From NCBI RefSeq assembly GCF_000247695.1, contig NW_004624849.1, positions 3,718,198-3,782,197 on the forward strand: 64,000 nt of DNA, written 5' to 3'. The stretch comes from Heterocephalus glaber. Taxonomy: Eukaryota; Chordata; Mammalia; Rodentia; Bathyergidae. The notes beneath the pieces are model-generated. The model was not told where the DNA came from. It was given only the letters and a program-made list of their open reading frames with translations, and made no database searches. Below, piece after piece: positions 11,030 through 23,177 of the stretch; positions within the stretch are counted from its first letter, which is position 1; each line of letters opens with the position of its first letter. A program made the position numbers and the translations under genes.

Positions 11030-11109
11030 TTTTTTGGTACCAAGGATCCAACTCGGGACCTTGTGCTTTCGAGGCAGGTGGCAGAACCACTGAGCTAAAT
11101 CCCCGGCCC
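11030..11109 (-). mobile_element. ID SINE with perfect target-site duplication
   Basis: An antisense ID (ggtaccaaggatccaactcg ... gagctaaatccccggcc) flanked by a perfect 14-bp repeat, aagcatgctaactt, at 11016-11029 and 11110-11123. Confidence 0.93.
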
Positions 11110-11123
11110 AAGCATGCTAACTT

Positions 11124-14100
11124 CTGACTGAAGGCCGGGCATACTGGGACTTCAGCCAACCAGAAGACACCCACACAGGGGGGTCCACTGCCACTGAGAA
11201 CACATAGGGTCACCACTTAGCCCTCCTTGCACACAGTAGGCCCACAAAAAACATCTGACGCTTGTGCTGCTATTGGGGAATAAGGCTGAACTTAGGTTCT
11301 GTCCTGAGATGAGGTAGGTAGCCCGAGCTTACCTGCCATCTGAGAGGTCTGAATCTGGCCTTCTTGACAACAGGGAGCCACTGAAGTTTGCTAGGCAGCA
11401 CAGGACTCTCTGGCACCTTTCCAGCCCATGCCTCCCACACTCAAGTGAGGTCAAGTGTTTTGTGGTTGTCCTTCCCTCTCTACCCCCATATGAACTAGGA
11501 TTTCGTCTCGAGGCCCTTACTCCAGCTGTTTCCTTACCTGTCATGCTGTTCCCTCTGGTTAGCTCACTCTTATCTCTCCTTCCAGGGGACGCTTACAAGT
11601 CTCTCTGGCCCTTCCTGGTTCATCTAAACCAATTCTTCTTACATGAGAGTACAGTATTAAGTATTCTGGGCTGCCTCCTGAGACTGAAGTACTCCCAGGG
11701 CAGAGGCTGAATCTGGCCCCCTTTGTCACCTGACACAAGGCAGGGTAGGAGGTAAACATCCCAGTGGGCACTGTGTTATCCCAGTTCTGGCTCTGAGATG
11801 GTGCAGAAGGATAAGATGAAACTAGAAAGGGCAGAAAAGACGGACTGGGTGCAGGGGGCCATGGAGGAGGTAGAAGGAATCTGCAGGATCAATTTATCTA
11901 CTCCCTCTACCCTTTCTTTCTGGGAGAGGAGAGAAGAGAGAATGATGAGGAGAAAGGGAGTATCCCCAGGGCCAGGTTCCCTCCAAGCCCTTGCCTATGG
12001 TAGGCTGGGGCTGAGGAGAGGCAGGACCCACAGAGAACCCCACTAGGCCTCAGGTTCCCCAGGGGAGGACCCATCCGGCCCTAGGGCCCCCAAGTTGGCA
12101 GCACGACAGTCTCCAATCCCAGTGCCCATGGAGCAGGGAGGGGCATGCAGAGACCAGGCAGTGGCACAAGACTGCTTCAGTGACCTCAGTCCAGGGATGG
12201 GTCACATTCAAACAACTTTCAGCCTGGGCCTGCCCTCCCCAATAGAAAGCCCCAACCAATCTGAGTGGACAAGCACACACTATGTTAGAGGGGCTGAGGT
12301 AGGTTTCAATGAGAATGAGGGAGAAGGGGCCTTTGTTACCCTCAGCGGGGAACAGCTTTTGGATATGAAACAGGTAAGTCTGTCAGGCCTGAAGGCTCTG
12401 CAGGACACATGCACCCCGGAGGGCATTTGGCACATAGTGTGTAACCATCGTTATTGTTGTAGAGAGCACCCTTGAATACCAAGGCAAAAATGGCCTGGTG
12501 GCAGGTGGGAGCTCTAAAGCCGGGGTGAGGGTCTGGGAATCACAGAAGCTGTGGTCATGCTGGGTGGTGGAACATCAAGGCGCCAGGGCAATAAATGGAC
12601 CTGCCACACCAGTCAGCCTCCCCTCTCCACACCCCCAGGACTAGAGGGTCTGGCTGCAGCCTCACCTCAAGGTGGAGGCCAGGCCTCAGTTCTTTTCCAG
12701 GAAATTAAGGCCTGTGGCCACGCCTGTGACCCCCCCCCATTAAACTTGGGCATTTGTGACCTTTAAGCATTAATGTAGCTTATTAGCATAAGAAGGTAAA
12801 GCCTATGGGGTAGCTGCCCTGGAGCAGGCTGACCAGGAGCTGGAGCTGGGACTTCCTGAGGCCAGGCTGGGGAGCAGGGAGTAGACTGGGATTTGACTCT
12901 GGGGGGAAAGCCCATCCCAGAATGGGACTCCCAGAAAGGCCCACCCAGAGGCTAGGGGTGCTTCTCCAAACTGAGATGCCATGAGACACACAGGGTCCTC
13001 GGACCAGGTTGAAGCCTTCATGTGGTTCATGCAACACTGATAATAAAAAACAAGGGGAGCCTAAGCATAGGCCAGTTCTAAGAACCTAGCATAAATTCTC
13101 TCATTAACTGAAATGAAAGCTAGTGGGTGCTTTTCTCTTCCCATCCCATGTCCTAGAGTGACTGAGGGTCACACAAGGTCTCAGGACTGATGAAAAGCCA
13201 CATGAATCTGGGCTTATAGTTGGGAAGCCAACACTACCATGTGAAATGTGGTCAAGAGGGGCTTACTAGGAAGGGGTGGGGACTGTAGCCAAGTGGTGGG
13301 CTGGGCATCTCACCTAGCAGACTATGGCCAGCTCCACCAACCATGACCTGATGGGAGAGAACCGCAGGAATCAACACCAAAAACTGGAAAATGGAGATGA
13401 ATTTGCCCAAGGATTACTCACTGGCAACCAACAGATTTTTCCTCCAAACAATGGGGGTGGGGAGGGGGAGAGACTTCAAAGTGGGTCTGTAGGCGGATGT
13501 GGCAAGAGGACCATCCAACACATACCATAGGACCTAGTAATTCACAGGTGTTTCAAAAATCACTAATTCAATGAGTGAACACACGAATGTCTCTCTGGAC
13601 CTCCCTGGACCTCCATGGGGGAAATAAGGACCAATTCATTTCCTCTCTTTCAGGCTTTTTTTGGCCCAAGGGGGTGGCTCTGGGAAAGCAAAAGGGCAAA
13701 GAGGAAATGGCAGGTGGGGCCTGAGGCAGCTGTGCTGTGCTGGCTCCAGGCGTCCCCTGGGGCAGTGCCTCAAGCATTCCAAAGTCAAGGTTGTTGCTGC
13801 CAGATATCTTGAAGACCAGGACCTCGGAGAGCACTGGAAAAGAAGATACACTGCCTGAGTGCTAATGGGGCTGGAAGGAAACTGCTAGCCCCAAAGGAAC
13901 CCAGAGAAGGTGGACAGTTGACTGTGGCCACACAGCTGGAATCAGGATGCCCGATTCTTTCAGTTTGGACTGCCTCAGCCTTTATCTGTCCCCAGATCAG
14001 CTCCAGCCTAGGCCCAGGGCTCCCTGTCTGCATCTGAGAAGCTCTGCATCCTTTACCATCTCATCTTGCCTTGTGATCAACGTGTACTCCCATACATGAA

Positions 14101-14178
14101 CACACAATAACTCAGAGAACTAGGCTTTTCAATTAATGCCTTTTCTCCCTTGGCTACACCTCCTCAAAACAGAAATTC
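11124..14178. other. 3 kb unique stretch, no gene recognised
   Basis: Nearly SINE-free. The longest frame is 12095-12475 (126 codons, starting in ordinary unique DNA). It shows no domain, splice-bounded structure or codon pattern that I would call coding. A 10-C run lies near 12730. Confidence 0.45.
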
Positions 14179-14300
14179 TAAAGCTGGACAAGGTGGCACA
14201 TACCTGTAATCCCAGAACTTGGGAGGCTGAGACAGGAGGCTTGCTGAGTTGGAGACCAGCCTGGGCTACATAGTGAGACCCTGTCTCAAAACACCCCCAC
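14179..14300 (+). mobile_element. B1 SINE
   Basis: A sense B1: gctggacaaggtggcacata, taatcccagaacttgggagg, cagcctgggctacatagtga, then a short A/C-rich tail. It lacks the internal doubled block, so it is an older or shorter form. Confidence 0.88.
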
Positions 14301-14660
14301 CCCGTAAAAAAGGGATTCTATCCATCCAGATCATGGCTAATTTCAGAGTTTGGCACACAGTAGGCCTGCAAACATAGATGTCCACCAGATAGAAGCATTA
14401 TTATCACAAAGTCACAGTGCCAAAAAAAATTCATGCCTGGCATGGGCTTTCCTGCCTCAAGCCCCCTGCTCTTTCACAGCTGGCCCAGGGGCTTTGACGG
14501 CTCCACAGCCAACCTGCCCTGGGGGATGCATACAGGGGAGGGGCTAGCTGCCCCTTCTCACCAAAGGGCCAGACCACTCTGGAGCTACCTAATGGTCTGC
14601 AAAGGTATGGGGGTGGGGGCTGGACAGCCTCCTTAGGGAAGTAGTGATAACACACTAGCT

Positions 14661-14854
14661 CAGTGGTGATGAACCTTTTAGAGACAATGGCAAAATTGCA
14701 ACCCAGAACCCACTTATTTTTTGCAAAGTGCCAACATTGCAATTAAACCTGAAGGCTCAGCTGCTGGGGTGATGCTAGGGCAACTTGGCTCACATACCAA
14801 CAGAGAGGGCTCTGCGTGCCTACTGACACGATTGACATAGGTTCGCCACCACTG
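14661..14854 (+). mobile_element. hAT-type DNA transposon, copy B, with 8-bp target duplication
   Basis: Termini CAGTGGTGATGAACCTTTTA and GACATAGGTTCGCCACCACTG form imperfect inverted repeats. The flanking octamers cactagct and cattagct match at 7 of 8 positions, which is the hAT signature. It is a 194-bp internally deleted, non-autonomous copy. It contains 'aattaaacctgaaggctcag' and 'gagagggctctgcgtgcc', shared with copies A and C. Confidence 0.88.
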
Positions 14855-14862
14855 CATTAGCT

Positions 14863-15539
14863 ACTAAGGGAGACCTCAAGGGCAGTTACAAGACCACCTG
14901 CAACCTCTCCACCCACTGGGCCTTCTCTGGGACAGGGAATCTCCCAAATGCAGAGCCGACCCTGCCCTGCGACTTGGCCCCGAAGAGCAGGGATTTTCCC
15001 ATCGCTCCTGGCTGTTCTTGAGTCCTGCTTAGACTCATTTTGGTTACAAATCTCAGCCTTCCTTGTGCCTTGGCCAATGTGGTCCTGCTCAAGTCTGGTC
15101 TGAAGCTCATATGTGAGGAGCCAAAGACAGATGAGGAAATGGGAGAGAGAGAGGCATGAGCCACCCCAGAGCACCAGAATGGGAGCCATGCTCTGCATAA
15201 GGGACCTGGCTTGGCCACTAACAGGCTGTGTGCCATCCTGACTGAATTTCTCCATTTGTGAAAGGTGGGCCTGGACTACCTTGACTTTCAAGTTCTCTCT
15301 GCCCTCTACACCACAAGGCAGAAAGACCTAGCTCTCTTGGACAAAAGGGCTTATCAGTGTTCCTTCAGTCCCCAAAGCAGTCCTTCCTGGACCTTAGGTC
15401 AAGGCATACTGGGTCAAAGGGCCAAGGTTTACCAGCACCTCATTCCTCCCAGTGCCCATGGCCCAGTGGAAAAGCAGATGCCCGCAAAGGGCAACTCAGC
15501 CAGTGGCCATTGGCTGCCATTGATAAAAAGCAAGTGGGA
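14863..15539. other. unique sequence, no gene recognised
   Basis: Frames at 14857-15291 (minus) and 15265-15618 (plus) show no known domain and no supporting splice pattern. Confidence 0.4.
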
Positions 15540-15603
15540 AGCTGGGGTAAAGCACTTACCTAGCATGCAGGAGGCCCTGGGTTCCATCCTGGTAGCATCC
15601 TCC
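15540..15603 (+). mobile_element. old ID-type SINE fragment
   Basis: 'agctggggtaaagcacttac ctagcatgcaggaggccctg ggttccatcctggtagc' matches the older ID type with the agcatgcaggaggccctggg core. The poly-A tail is eroded. Confidence 0.6.
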
Positions 15604-15639
15604 TCCATCTCCATGTGAAGAACCAGTCCTCATCCCACA

Positions 15640-15870
15640 AGACATACATATATACTAACACACATGAATATTCAGCCACACATAACAGAAATCACACACA
15701 CACACAGGCACAGAACACACCAACATGGAAAACCTGACACATGTCCCTGAATACAACAACCATACAACAGCCATCAATCCCTGCATATACATCCCACCAA
15801 AAACTGACACAGACACACCATACACAGTCCCCTAAGCAAACCAACATGTACCAACACATACCCATCTTGT
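15640..15870. repeat. degenerate CA-rich tract
   Basis: About 230 bp dominated by A and C with short acacac runs (atcacacacacacaca) and little G. It is probably an eroded microsatellite that grew from the tail of the SINE just upstream. Confidence 0.55.
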
Positions 15871-17333
15871 CACTTGGGAAGTTCTATACACAGGCAGTGC
15901 CCAGCCCACAAGAGCAAATCCAGATAAACCATGTTCAGAGCATCAATCTGGGTCCCAATCTGGGTGTCTCCTTGAGATAGGTAAAGTGAAAAGGATTTAA
16001 ATATTGGATAAATGAATAAACCTGTTAGGAGAATATAATTTTTAGGGACACTGGCTACAGGCTGACAATATACCTCCCTCATCTTTTCATTTCTGAGAGC
16101 ACACAGTGGTAGTGGCATGCGGTGACCAGGCATGACATGGTGTGTCTGGTGCCACACCCAGAACCCCTGTGCCAGAAATAAGGGCCTTCTGTGATTTTTT
16201 CCATCTACTAAATCCAGCTGTTGCTCAAAACACAGGGCCCTACATTCCTTTGTCTCTTTTCCATATCCTCTCATCCCACCCACTTTGTTTTGGATGCCTT
16301 TTAAATGCCAATCCATCTCTGGCAACCAATTTTCACATAGGGCTTGAATGTGTTAGAAATGAACTAACTGTTCAGGAAAGGGAAAGAAGAGGAAGCCCCA
16401 GCAGCAGTGGTGGTGGAGGCAAGGGCAGCTTGTACTAGGCTTGGGGGCAGCAGGTCAGAGGAGACTGCATCTGATGCCAGCCTCTATGCCTCTAGCTAGA
16501 AGCTGAGGATCCAGGATAGCAGGTGTTTCACAGGACCAACAAGGGGCCTCTGGATCTGAGAGTGGATGAGCCAGCCAGGTCCCCATAAGGCTGATGTCTG
16601 AGACCTCCCTGAACTCTTTCACATCTGAGCCAGATCAATGCCCTTTGCCTGAGTCCACATCTCAGCTAGGTCAGCTGGGTCAGCCACGAGTCTTCCAGGT
16701 CCCTGTGCAAGCGAAGTGGCCTCCTGGGCCCCCAGCAAGCAGGACACTCACCCCAAGACACTTATTAGAGGTTAGTGGCAATGGGGAACCATTCCTTGGG
16801 GGTTTGCAGGTAAAGAGGATTACCAAAGTTGGAAAGTGACCTCCCAGTCCAATAAATCACCCCTGAAATCTGACTTTTTAAAGCTCCTCCAAGAACAGGT
16901 TTTCAACTCTCAAGCCTTCCACAAGCTGACAGGAACAAAGAAGCATACTATATAGCATTGAGAAAAGCAGGATTTGAAATAGTATATACAGAAGTGATGG
17001 TGTACCATCATTCAAAACTAAACACTAACCCAGGTGATGAAGGAAACACTGTGGCTGCCTTTGGAGACTCGGTTTTTTTTCCTTTTAACTTGTCATATTT
17101 TCCAAAAGTTCTGTAATTAGCCTTTCCTCCTTTTATAGTGAGAGGAAAAAGCTATTAAAACACCAAGGGCCTTACCAAACAAAATATATAGCATGACTCC
17201 AGATTTTGTATTTATTAATCATTAATTGTTTATCAGATCCACAGAAAATATGCTGACAGTTGTTAAGTCCTGGTGGTGGGATCATAGGGAATTTTTACTT
17301 ACTTGTGCTCATCTATTTTTTTTTTTTAAGACT
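15871..17333. other. unique or very old repeat, no gene recognised
   Basis: The frame at 15870-16325 (minus) and the plus frame at 16142-16438 overlap without any recognisable domain. 16900-17320 is AT-rich and may be an old LINE ('ttaacttgtcatattttcca aaagttctgtaatt'), not classifiable by eye. Confidence 0.4.
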
Positions 17334-17414
17334 TTTTTTTTTGGTACTGGGGATCAAACTTAGGACCTTGTGTTTACAAGGCAGGCAGCACCACTAAGCT
17401 AAATCCCTGGCCCT
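17334..17414 (-). mobile_element. ID SINE
   Basis: An antisense ID (ggtactggggatcaaactta ... ctaagctaaatccctggccc) inserted in the T-rich tail of the adjoining B1. Confidence 0.85.
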
Positions 17415-17545
17415 ATTTTTATTTTTTAAGAGACAGAGTCTTGGTAGGTTGCTCAAGCTGGTCCAGAACTCCTGGGCTCAAGTGATCCTCCCACCTCAGC
17501 ACCCTAAGTAGCTCCAACTACAAGCATCCACTACAGGGCACCAGC
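17415..17545 (-). mobile_element. old B1/Alu-like SINE
   Basis: An antisense 7SL-type sequence: 'aagagacagagtcttggtag gttgctcaagctggtccaga actcctgggctcaagtgatc'. It is diverged and lacks the doubled block. Confidence 0.7.
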
Positions 17546-18399
17546 CTTGTTCTTCAATTCTTGGACTTCTCTACAATCAACATATCAATAATCTGATGAT
17601 CTTACTAAAAATAAAATGCTTAGGATTGGAAAGGCCTTTCTGGTATCAATCCTGAGTTCATTCTGCTGCAAACAAAATCCACTGCCATACCCCTGGTGCT
17701 CGTACCCTGGGTAAGGCTGAGAAAGGCTGGAGGACAGTTGCTCAACAGACACATAGCCTTCCTGCCAAAACCCAAAGACCGACATTAAATTTAGCTGTCT
17801 GCCCAGTACAGGTAGGAGGGACAAAGGCCAGCTGAGTCCTATGCCTCTTAATAGACTAGGGGAAAAAAGCAGTTGGGGACTTAAGGCACAAGAAGCCTGA
17901 GGGAGAGGGCAACACTGACAAGAGGGCTGGGCTGAATTGGCAGCAAAGTTCCGGAAGAGGCTGCCCCGAGGGCAGGCGGGGTACCTGGGCTCAGGAGATA
18001 GGAATGTGCCTTCTGGCCAGGCAGTCCAGCGGCTGCCAACTAGGGTAGGCTGTGCTCCCTGGTTGGAAGAAGCCAGCTAGAACTGCAGGGTCCAATCCTG
18101 GAAATGGGTGCACTGCTGGCGCCCTCCTTTCTCTAGCCCTAGGACAGGGGAAAGGGTAGAGCTGAAGGCCCAGAGCCTTAACTTTTCAAAGGCCCTGCAG
18201 AAGCAGGAGCGAGGGGCTGAGGTGGGGAGTCTTGCCTTCCCATTATCCTGGCCTCCGGAAGCCACTACCCGAGGCCATCCCACACAAGATCTCACTACGA
18301 TCCCCAAACATCCAGAGGAGGAGGGGATGCTATAGAGGCACGTGCCCGGCCCTGGAGCCGCACAAGCAATGGCCGCACCGCTGGGGACCCAAGGCCACA
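17546..18399. other. SINE-free unique sequence upstream of a CpG island
   Basis: No repeat is recognised. Part of a minus-strand frame (18077-18502) extends through here from the island, but it runs past a good splice donor at 18466 and so is probably read-through into an intron. Confidence 0.4.
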
Positions 18400-18465
18400 G
18401 CCTACCCTCCGCCTTCCGGAAAAAAGGACCGGCTCCGACAGGGGGCGGGGCCTCAACAGCCTCAC

Positions 18466-18502
18466 CCCGGCCCCGCGGAGCATGCCGGGCCGACGCTGCC
18501 AT
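18466..18502 (-). other. candidate coding first exon, minus strand
   Basis: A minus-strand ATG with G at -3 and G at +4 begins MAASARHAPRGR and reaches a donor, CCGGG|GTGAGG, at 18466. It overlaps the plus-strand candidate. Either could be the real gene, and I do not recognise the peptide. Confidence 0.25.
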
Positions 18503-18596
18503 GACGATGAGAGCGGCCCGCCCGCCCCCTCGCCCCCCCCCCTCGCGGCCACGGCGCCCCGAGGTTCCAGCCCCCTCCTGGCACTACTGCGGGCCA
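18482..18596 (+). other. candidate coding first exon, plus strand
   Basis: An ATG with A at -3 opens a frame of 38 codons (MPGRRCHDDESG... ending PLLALLRA) up to a splice donor, CCA|GTAAGG, after 18596. A second ATG in another frame lies at 18500. The peptide is proline- and serine-rich, and I do not recognise it. It may be a first exon, a 5' UTR, or a by-product of GC-rich DNA; no downstream exon was identified. Confidence 0.25.
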
Positions 18597-18800
18597 GTAA
18601 GGAACCCCCGGGTGGCCAAATTGATGGGCGCCGTGGGAGGGGTAGGGTGGACAGGAAGTGTGGGTGCTTGCCCTCCCACCGCCCCCACTCGACGTCGGGG
18701 CGAGGAAAGGAAATGGCCCCGGAGGCGATCGCGGAGCTGCCCGCGTGTCTAACCCGAGACCTCCAGCGTTAGCCTTCCAGGAGGCGTGGCCTCCTCAGCC

Positions 18801-20363
18801 CCCAAAGAGATGGGCCGGGAGGGGTTGCCCCCCCATGTATAATATACATTAATCCAAAAGAACACCCCCCCCCCCAAGCCGTCTTCCTGGTTCTCTCTGT
18901 ACCCCTAACCTAGTGCGCCTCCACCAGTTTAAGTGGGCAGTTTAGCTCCCAGGCTTGGGGCCCGAGAGGCCAACCTCAGCGTGGCTGCCTCTCCCATCGA
19001 AGCCCCAAAGTACCCCCAGGGCTGAGTAAAAGTCCCTGCCCTCCCAAGAGAACCAAGGAGGCTGAACTCCCCAGGGAGACTGATTCCCTCTTACATATTT
19101 CCAGCACGACAGGGAAACAGGCACCCTGACTGGTGCCTGACAGAGTCCTACATGTGAGTGACTGCTCAGATCAGGTGGGCAAACAAGCCTAGATCTGTTG
19201 AAGGACTGAAGTGGCAGCGCTGAGACTTGGCCCCTGACCGCTGTGACTCCAGACGCCTGTCGCACATAGTGGCACTCCCTGCTTCCTGGCCGCCCAGCCG
19301 CCTGTCTCAGGCCCAGCGCATTGCGTGAGCCCCCCCCCCCCCAGGCCTGGCTTCCCTTCTGAGCCGCCAATCTGCAGCCACACAAAGCCCTGTTTGTTTG
19401 CTTTCTCTGCTTTTCCCTCTGGATCCGATGTCTTTCTCCCATACCTGCCGGCTGGGGCTTCCTCTCCAAGCAGCCTGCCCAGCTAGCTGATGGGAAGGAG
19501 GGGCGACCACTGCAGCAAGCCCTGCCTCCTGGCCACTCTACCGTTTCTTGAATCCACCTTCCCAGGGCAAGGGGCTCCTACCCAGGTGGCCTGATCCACC
19601 ACATTGGCTAAGAGCTCTTCCACTGTCTCAGAATGTAGGTGCCAGCTGGGTGGAGCAGCAGAGATGCCTGGGGAAGGGGGAGGGGAAGAGAAGCCCAGCC
19701 AGCCTCCCTGATCCTTTTGTGAGCAACGCTTGTTTTGTTTGTCAATCAGGAAGGCTGCCCTTGCCTTCCCAGCAACCCAAGGCTGCCAGGAGTTAGGAGT
19801 TTAAGGAGATGATTGGGACCAAGAGGGCCCAGGCTGCAGGGCTCCCTACCCTTTACTCTTTCTGGGGACTCTGGGCTATCCTGGGGGCCCCACTCAGTAG
19901 GAGGGCACCAATCTGGGCAGGCACCTGGACAGGTCCCCCTGCGTGGCGAACACCTATTGAAGTGTCTCAGGAAGCCCTGCAGAGTCCATCTGAGATGAAG
20001 CAGAGCTTTCACAAGCAAAGAAAAATAAACACCCGCATTCCACATCACCTTCTCTACCTGCAGAGCGAAGCTGCCCTCTCTCCCTGTTCAAATAAAGAAA
20101 CTCAACATTGATATGGTACAGAGATACAGTAACCTGGCCTGGCTCCCTCTCCCAGAGCTCTCTCACCTAATCTTGTCACACTGGGTGGCCCAGGGCAGGT
20201 CCTCACCTCCCTGGGGTTCCCTTCTTCCCCTCCCATCCCCTTCAATGCTGAGTTTAACCCCTACTGCCACTCCAGGATGAAGGGATGATTATGCCCACTT
20301 GACAGATAAGGAAACAGGAGGCTCCAAGAGGGAAAGCTACAGAAACAAACACTGTCTCTGTCA
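18801..20363. other. unique sequence, no gene recognised
   Basis: No SINE. The minus-strand frame 18942-19469 (175 codons) has no recognisable domain, and other frames overlap it. C runs lie near 18866 and 19331. Confidence 0.4.
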
Positions 20364-20379
20364 GAATTCAAGCTTATGG

Positions 20380-20460
20380 GATTTAGCTCAGTGGTGCCAA
20401 CACTGCCTTGCAAGCACAAGGTCCTGAGTTTGATCTTTGGTACTGGAAAAAAAAAAAAAA
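20380..20460 (+). mobile_element. ID SINE with perfect target-site duplication
   Basis: A sense ID (gatttagctcagtggtgcca ... gagtttgatctttggtact) with a 14-A tail, flanked by a perfect 16-bp repeat, gaattcaagcttatgg, at 20364-20379 and 20461-20476. Confidence 0.94.
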
Positions 20461-20519
20461 GAATTCAAGCTTATGGTTAACTCCAAGCCTTAAAAAAACT
20501 TCCCACTAGGTCAGTCTTT

Positions 20520-20598
20520 TCTTTGGTACTGGGAATCGAACTCGGGACCTTTCGCTTTCGAGGCAGGCGGCAGCACTGATGAGCTAAATCCCGGGCCT
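20520..20598 (-). mobile_element. ID SINE
   Basis: An antisense ID (tttggtactgggaatcgaac ... gagctaaatcccgggcc). The flanks aggtcagtctt and tggtcacagtctt are diverged target copies. Confidence 0.88.
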
Positions 20599-20699
20599 GG
20601 TCACAGTCTTAATTATCTCCTAAATGGATGACTGATTATCATGAAGAAAAGTGGGCAGCAGGCACAGCCATTTTGGAGCCCCACAGATGTAATCTCCAA

Positions 20700-20850
20700 A
20701 TCGGCTTTGCCATTTGGTTGCTGTGTAACCCTAGGCAGGTCACTTAACCTCTCTGAGCTTCCGTTTCCTTGATAAGCTATACAGAGCAGTTAATAAGATT
20801 TAGGGAGGGCCACCCAATGCCTGGCCCAACAGCAGGTACTCATTAAATGA
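20700..20850 (+). mobile_element. MIR SINE
   Basis: A clear MIR core, 'ttgctgtgtaaccctaggca ggtcacttaacctctctgag cttccgtttccttgat', followed by a ggtactcattaaatgatgg 3' end. Confidence 0.8.
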
Positions 20851-22475
20851 TGGCTTTTCTCCATGATCCCTTTCAGTATCCAGAGACAGATACTCACTTA
20901 TTAGAGGAACCAAGCCTGTCCTACCTTTGCTTTCACCAGGCACTCCCCTGTCACCATCTCTGGCCCTCTGGAAATCTCAGGCAGAGGCCATGGGCTGTCA
21001 CGCTAAGCTCTCAGGGCTCCTGTTCTGCTCAGGAGGCCAAGGCCTCTCGGTTTAATTTGCCAGGGCAGGGCCCCAGGGGACACCATCACCCCAAGGAAAC
21101 AAGCCAGCTCCATCCACATCCTGCTAGAATCAAGAAGAGAGTTGCTCAATTAAGTCTGATTTGGCAAAAAGTTCTGTTTTTAGTGCTATTTGGGGCCACA
21201 GTGGGAATTTTCTGTGCTTATCTCAAAGGTATCATAAACTGGATTCTTTTCTACCTCTCCCACTCCTGTATTTGAAATGAAAATATTGTTCTTCCTCTCT
21301 CTTTTTTCTGCATCTCTTTCTCACCTACCAGAGGGATGCAAATGGAAGAAGGGGGAGAGGCTGGGCCTCATTCCAGGACAGTACCCAGGTCTAGGTCCTC
21401 CACCCACCCATCTGACCTCTGCTCAGGCCCCCAGAGCATAGCATGTTGGGAGGTGTAGTTCTCCCAAACTGCATAGACAGGAGCATCTGCCTCCTCTTAA
21501 CTTCTCCCCACCTCCGGAGGCTGCTCCCTGGGTGTCTCGATCCTGGGTCTGTTCCACTGTCTCCCAGACTTACACCAGGTGCCTAGCAGCTTGCCCTGCC
21601 CGTGACACACCTTCTGGTGTCTACCTCTGAAAGAGAGCCTGGGTTGTGCCTTGAGCTAGAAAAACCTCCACAGCCATGCCATCCCTTAAAGGAGTGCAAA
21701 GCCTGCATCCTTCCTGCACTTTGCACTTTCCCTTCTTAGCTCACAAGACGATTACAGCCGATCACACCATCATGATTACTATGCAATCACTCTGTAATGC
21801 CTGATTGCCTACCAGACTGGGCACTTCCAAAGGGCAGGGCTGTGTCTGCTTGGCCACTTCTATTCCCCTCAGCACCACAGGCTTCCTGGATAAGATGATT
21901 TGTGGTACAGACCTGTCCTGTGCATCATAGAAGATTTAGAAACATCCCTGGCCTCTACCCACTAGATGCCAATAGCATCTCTCTAGTTGACGCAACCAAA
22001 AATGCTTTCAGACATGGCTCCCCTGAGGGATAAAATCATCCCCGATTGGGAACCACTGCTCCACAGCCTGGCACAGTGCTTCCTGGAATGAGAAAATGAA
22101 TAACTCTGCACCCCTCTAACAGGCAGGAGATTTTTATTTTATCTCTTTCCATAATCATGTACAAGTTTCATTTTTCCTATCAGACTAGAATCTTCCAGAA
22201 GACAGGCTCTCAGCTGTGTATTGGTGATTGCTCATAACTCTTTGCTGAAGGAATAATTATCAGAGTATCAAAGAACACAGGACTGAAAGCCAGTTTGGTT
22301 TCCTTATCTCCCCACTGCAAGCCTGGTTTGCTGGGTGACTCTGCTATGGTAGCTAAGCTTCTCTGGGCCTCAGTGGCTCTCCGGTCATCATAATGCTTCT
22401 TTGTCCTATTGGGGTAATGGGAGGTTCACAACTTCATATCTCTAAGGCACTACAGAAGAAATCTTAAGGGTAGTT
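20851..22475. other. unique sequence, no gene recognised
   Basis: The frame 20847-21275 (142 codons) begins at the end of the MIR and shows no domain. No SINE occurs until 22476. A tract near 22080-22420 is MIR-like but weak. Confidence 0.4.
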
Positions 22476-22569
22476 TTTTTTTGTGTGTTTTTTTTTTTTT
22501 TGGTAACGGGGATCGAACTCAGGTCCTTACGTAGCAGGCAGCGAAACCACTGAGCTAAATCTCCGGCCC
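22476..22569 (-). mobile_element. ID SINE
   Basis: An antisense ID (ggtaacggggatcgaactca ... gagctaaatctccggccc) with a long interrupted T tail. The flanks aagggtagttttt and aggggtagttttt form the target duplication. Confidence 0.9.
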
Positions 22570-22584
22570 TATTAGGGGTAGTTT

Positions 22585-23035
22585 TTACCTCACGTTTTCT
22601 TTTTTTATTGGTACATTTTAGATGTACATATTGATAACATTCATCATAGGGAATTTGTACCTGTACATGATATATCTTGCTTTTTTTTTCCCATTTCCCT
22701 CCCTTTCCTTCAACCCCTCTTTACCTTATTTACAAAAGCTTTGTTTCCATTTTTCCCTTTTTTCTTGTCCCTTCCTTCCTTTCCCCCTCCCTCCTTTCTT
22801 GTTCCCCTTCTCACTTGAACATTTCCTTTTCATTTCCCAATATCTACTATACATGTTGGACCTTATTTACACTTTCAGCTTCCCACACCAGAGAAACAAT
22901 GTGGTACTTAAAAATGTGTGTCTGATTTATTTCACTTAAGAGCATGGTCTCAGGGTGCATCCATTTAGCTAGAAATGTCTCAAGCTTATCCTTCTTTATG
23001 GAAGGGTAGTACTCCATTGCATAAAAAAACCGCAT
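22585..23035 (-). mobile_element. L1 3' end (antisense)
   Basis: Read on the minus strand, it ends the ORF2 frame (matching MEYYPSIKKDK and LAKWMHPETMLLSEINQ, typical of the L1 ORF2 C-terminus). A polypurine 3' UTR and a 'tgtacaaattccctatgat'-like end follow. The 3' UTR matches the L1 copies at 53 and 56.5 kb. The copy is 5'-truncated. Confidence 0.88.
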
Positions 23036-23177
23036 CATCTTTTACCTTACATTTTCTGAGAATTATTATTATTAGGACATGAAATAGGTTGACATTAATT
23101 AAACACCCTATTGTGTGTCTGCAGTGAGCACTATGCAAAGTGCTTTGGAAAGACCATCAGCTAAAAATAAAACTATG

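Larger units (their letters stand above)
18400..18800. promoter_or_regulatory. CpG-island promoter candidate
   Basis: GC-rich with clustered CpG, while the flanks are CpG-poor. It contains ETS-like sites (cttccgg near 18414, caggaagtg near 18652), GC boxes (gggggcgggg at 18441) and gacgtcgg near 18691. ATG plus splice-donor pairs occur on both strands, which suggests a bidirectional promoter. Assignment rests on base composition and motifs only. Confidence 0.6.

Noticed and set aside
18942..19469. 175-codon minus-strand frame
   Set aside because: Unrecognised peptide in GC-rich DNA without splice sites placed to use it; other frames overlap it.
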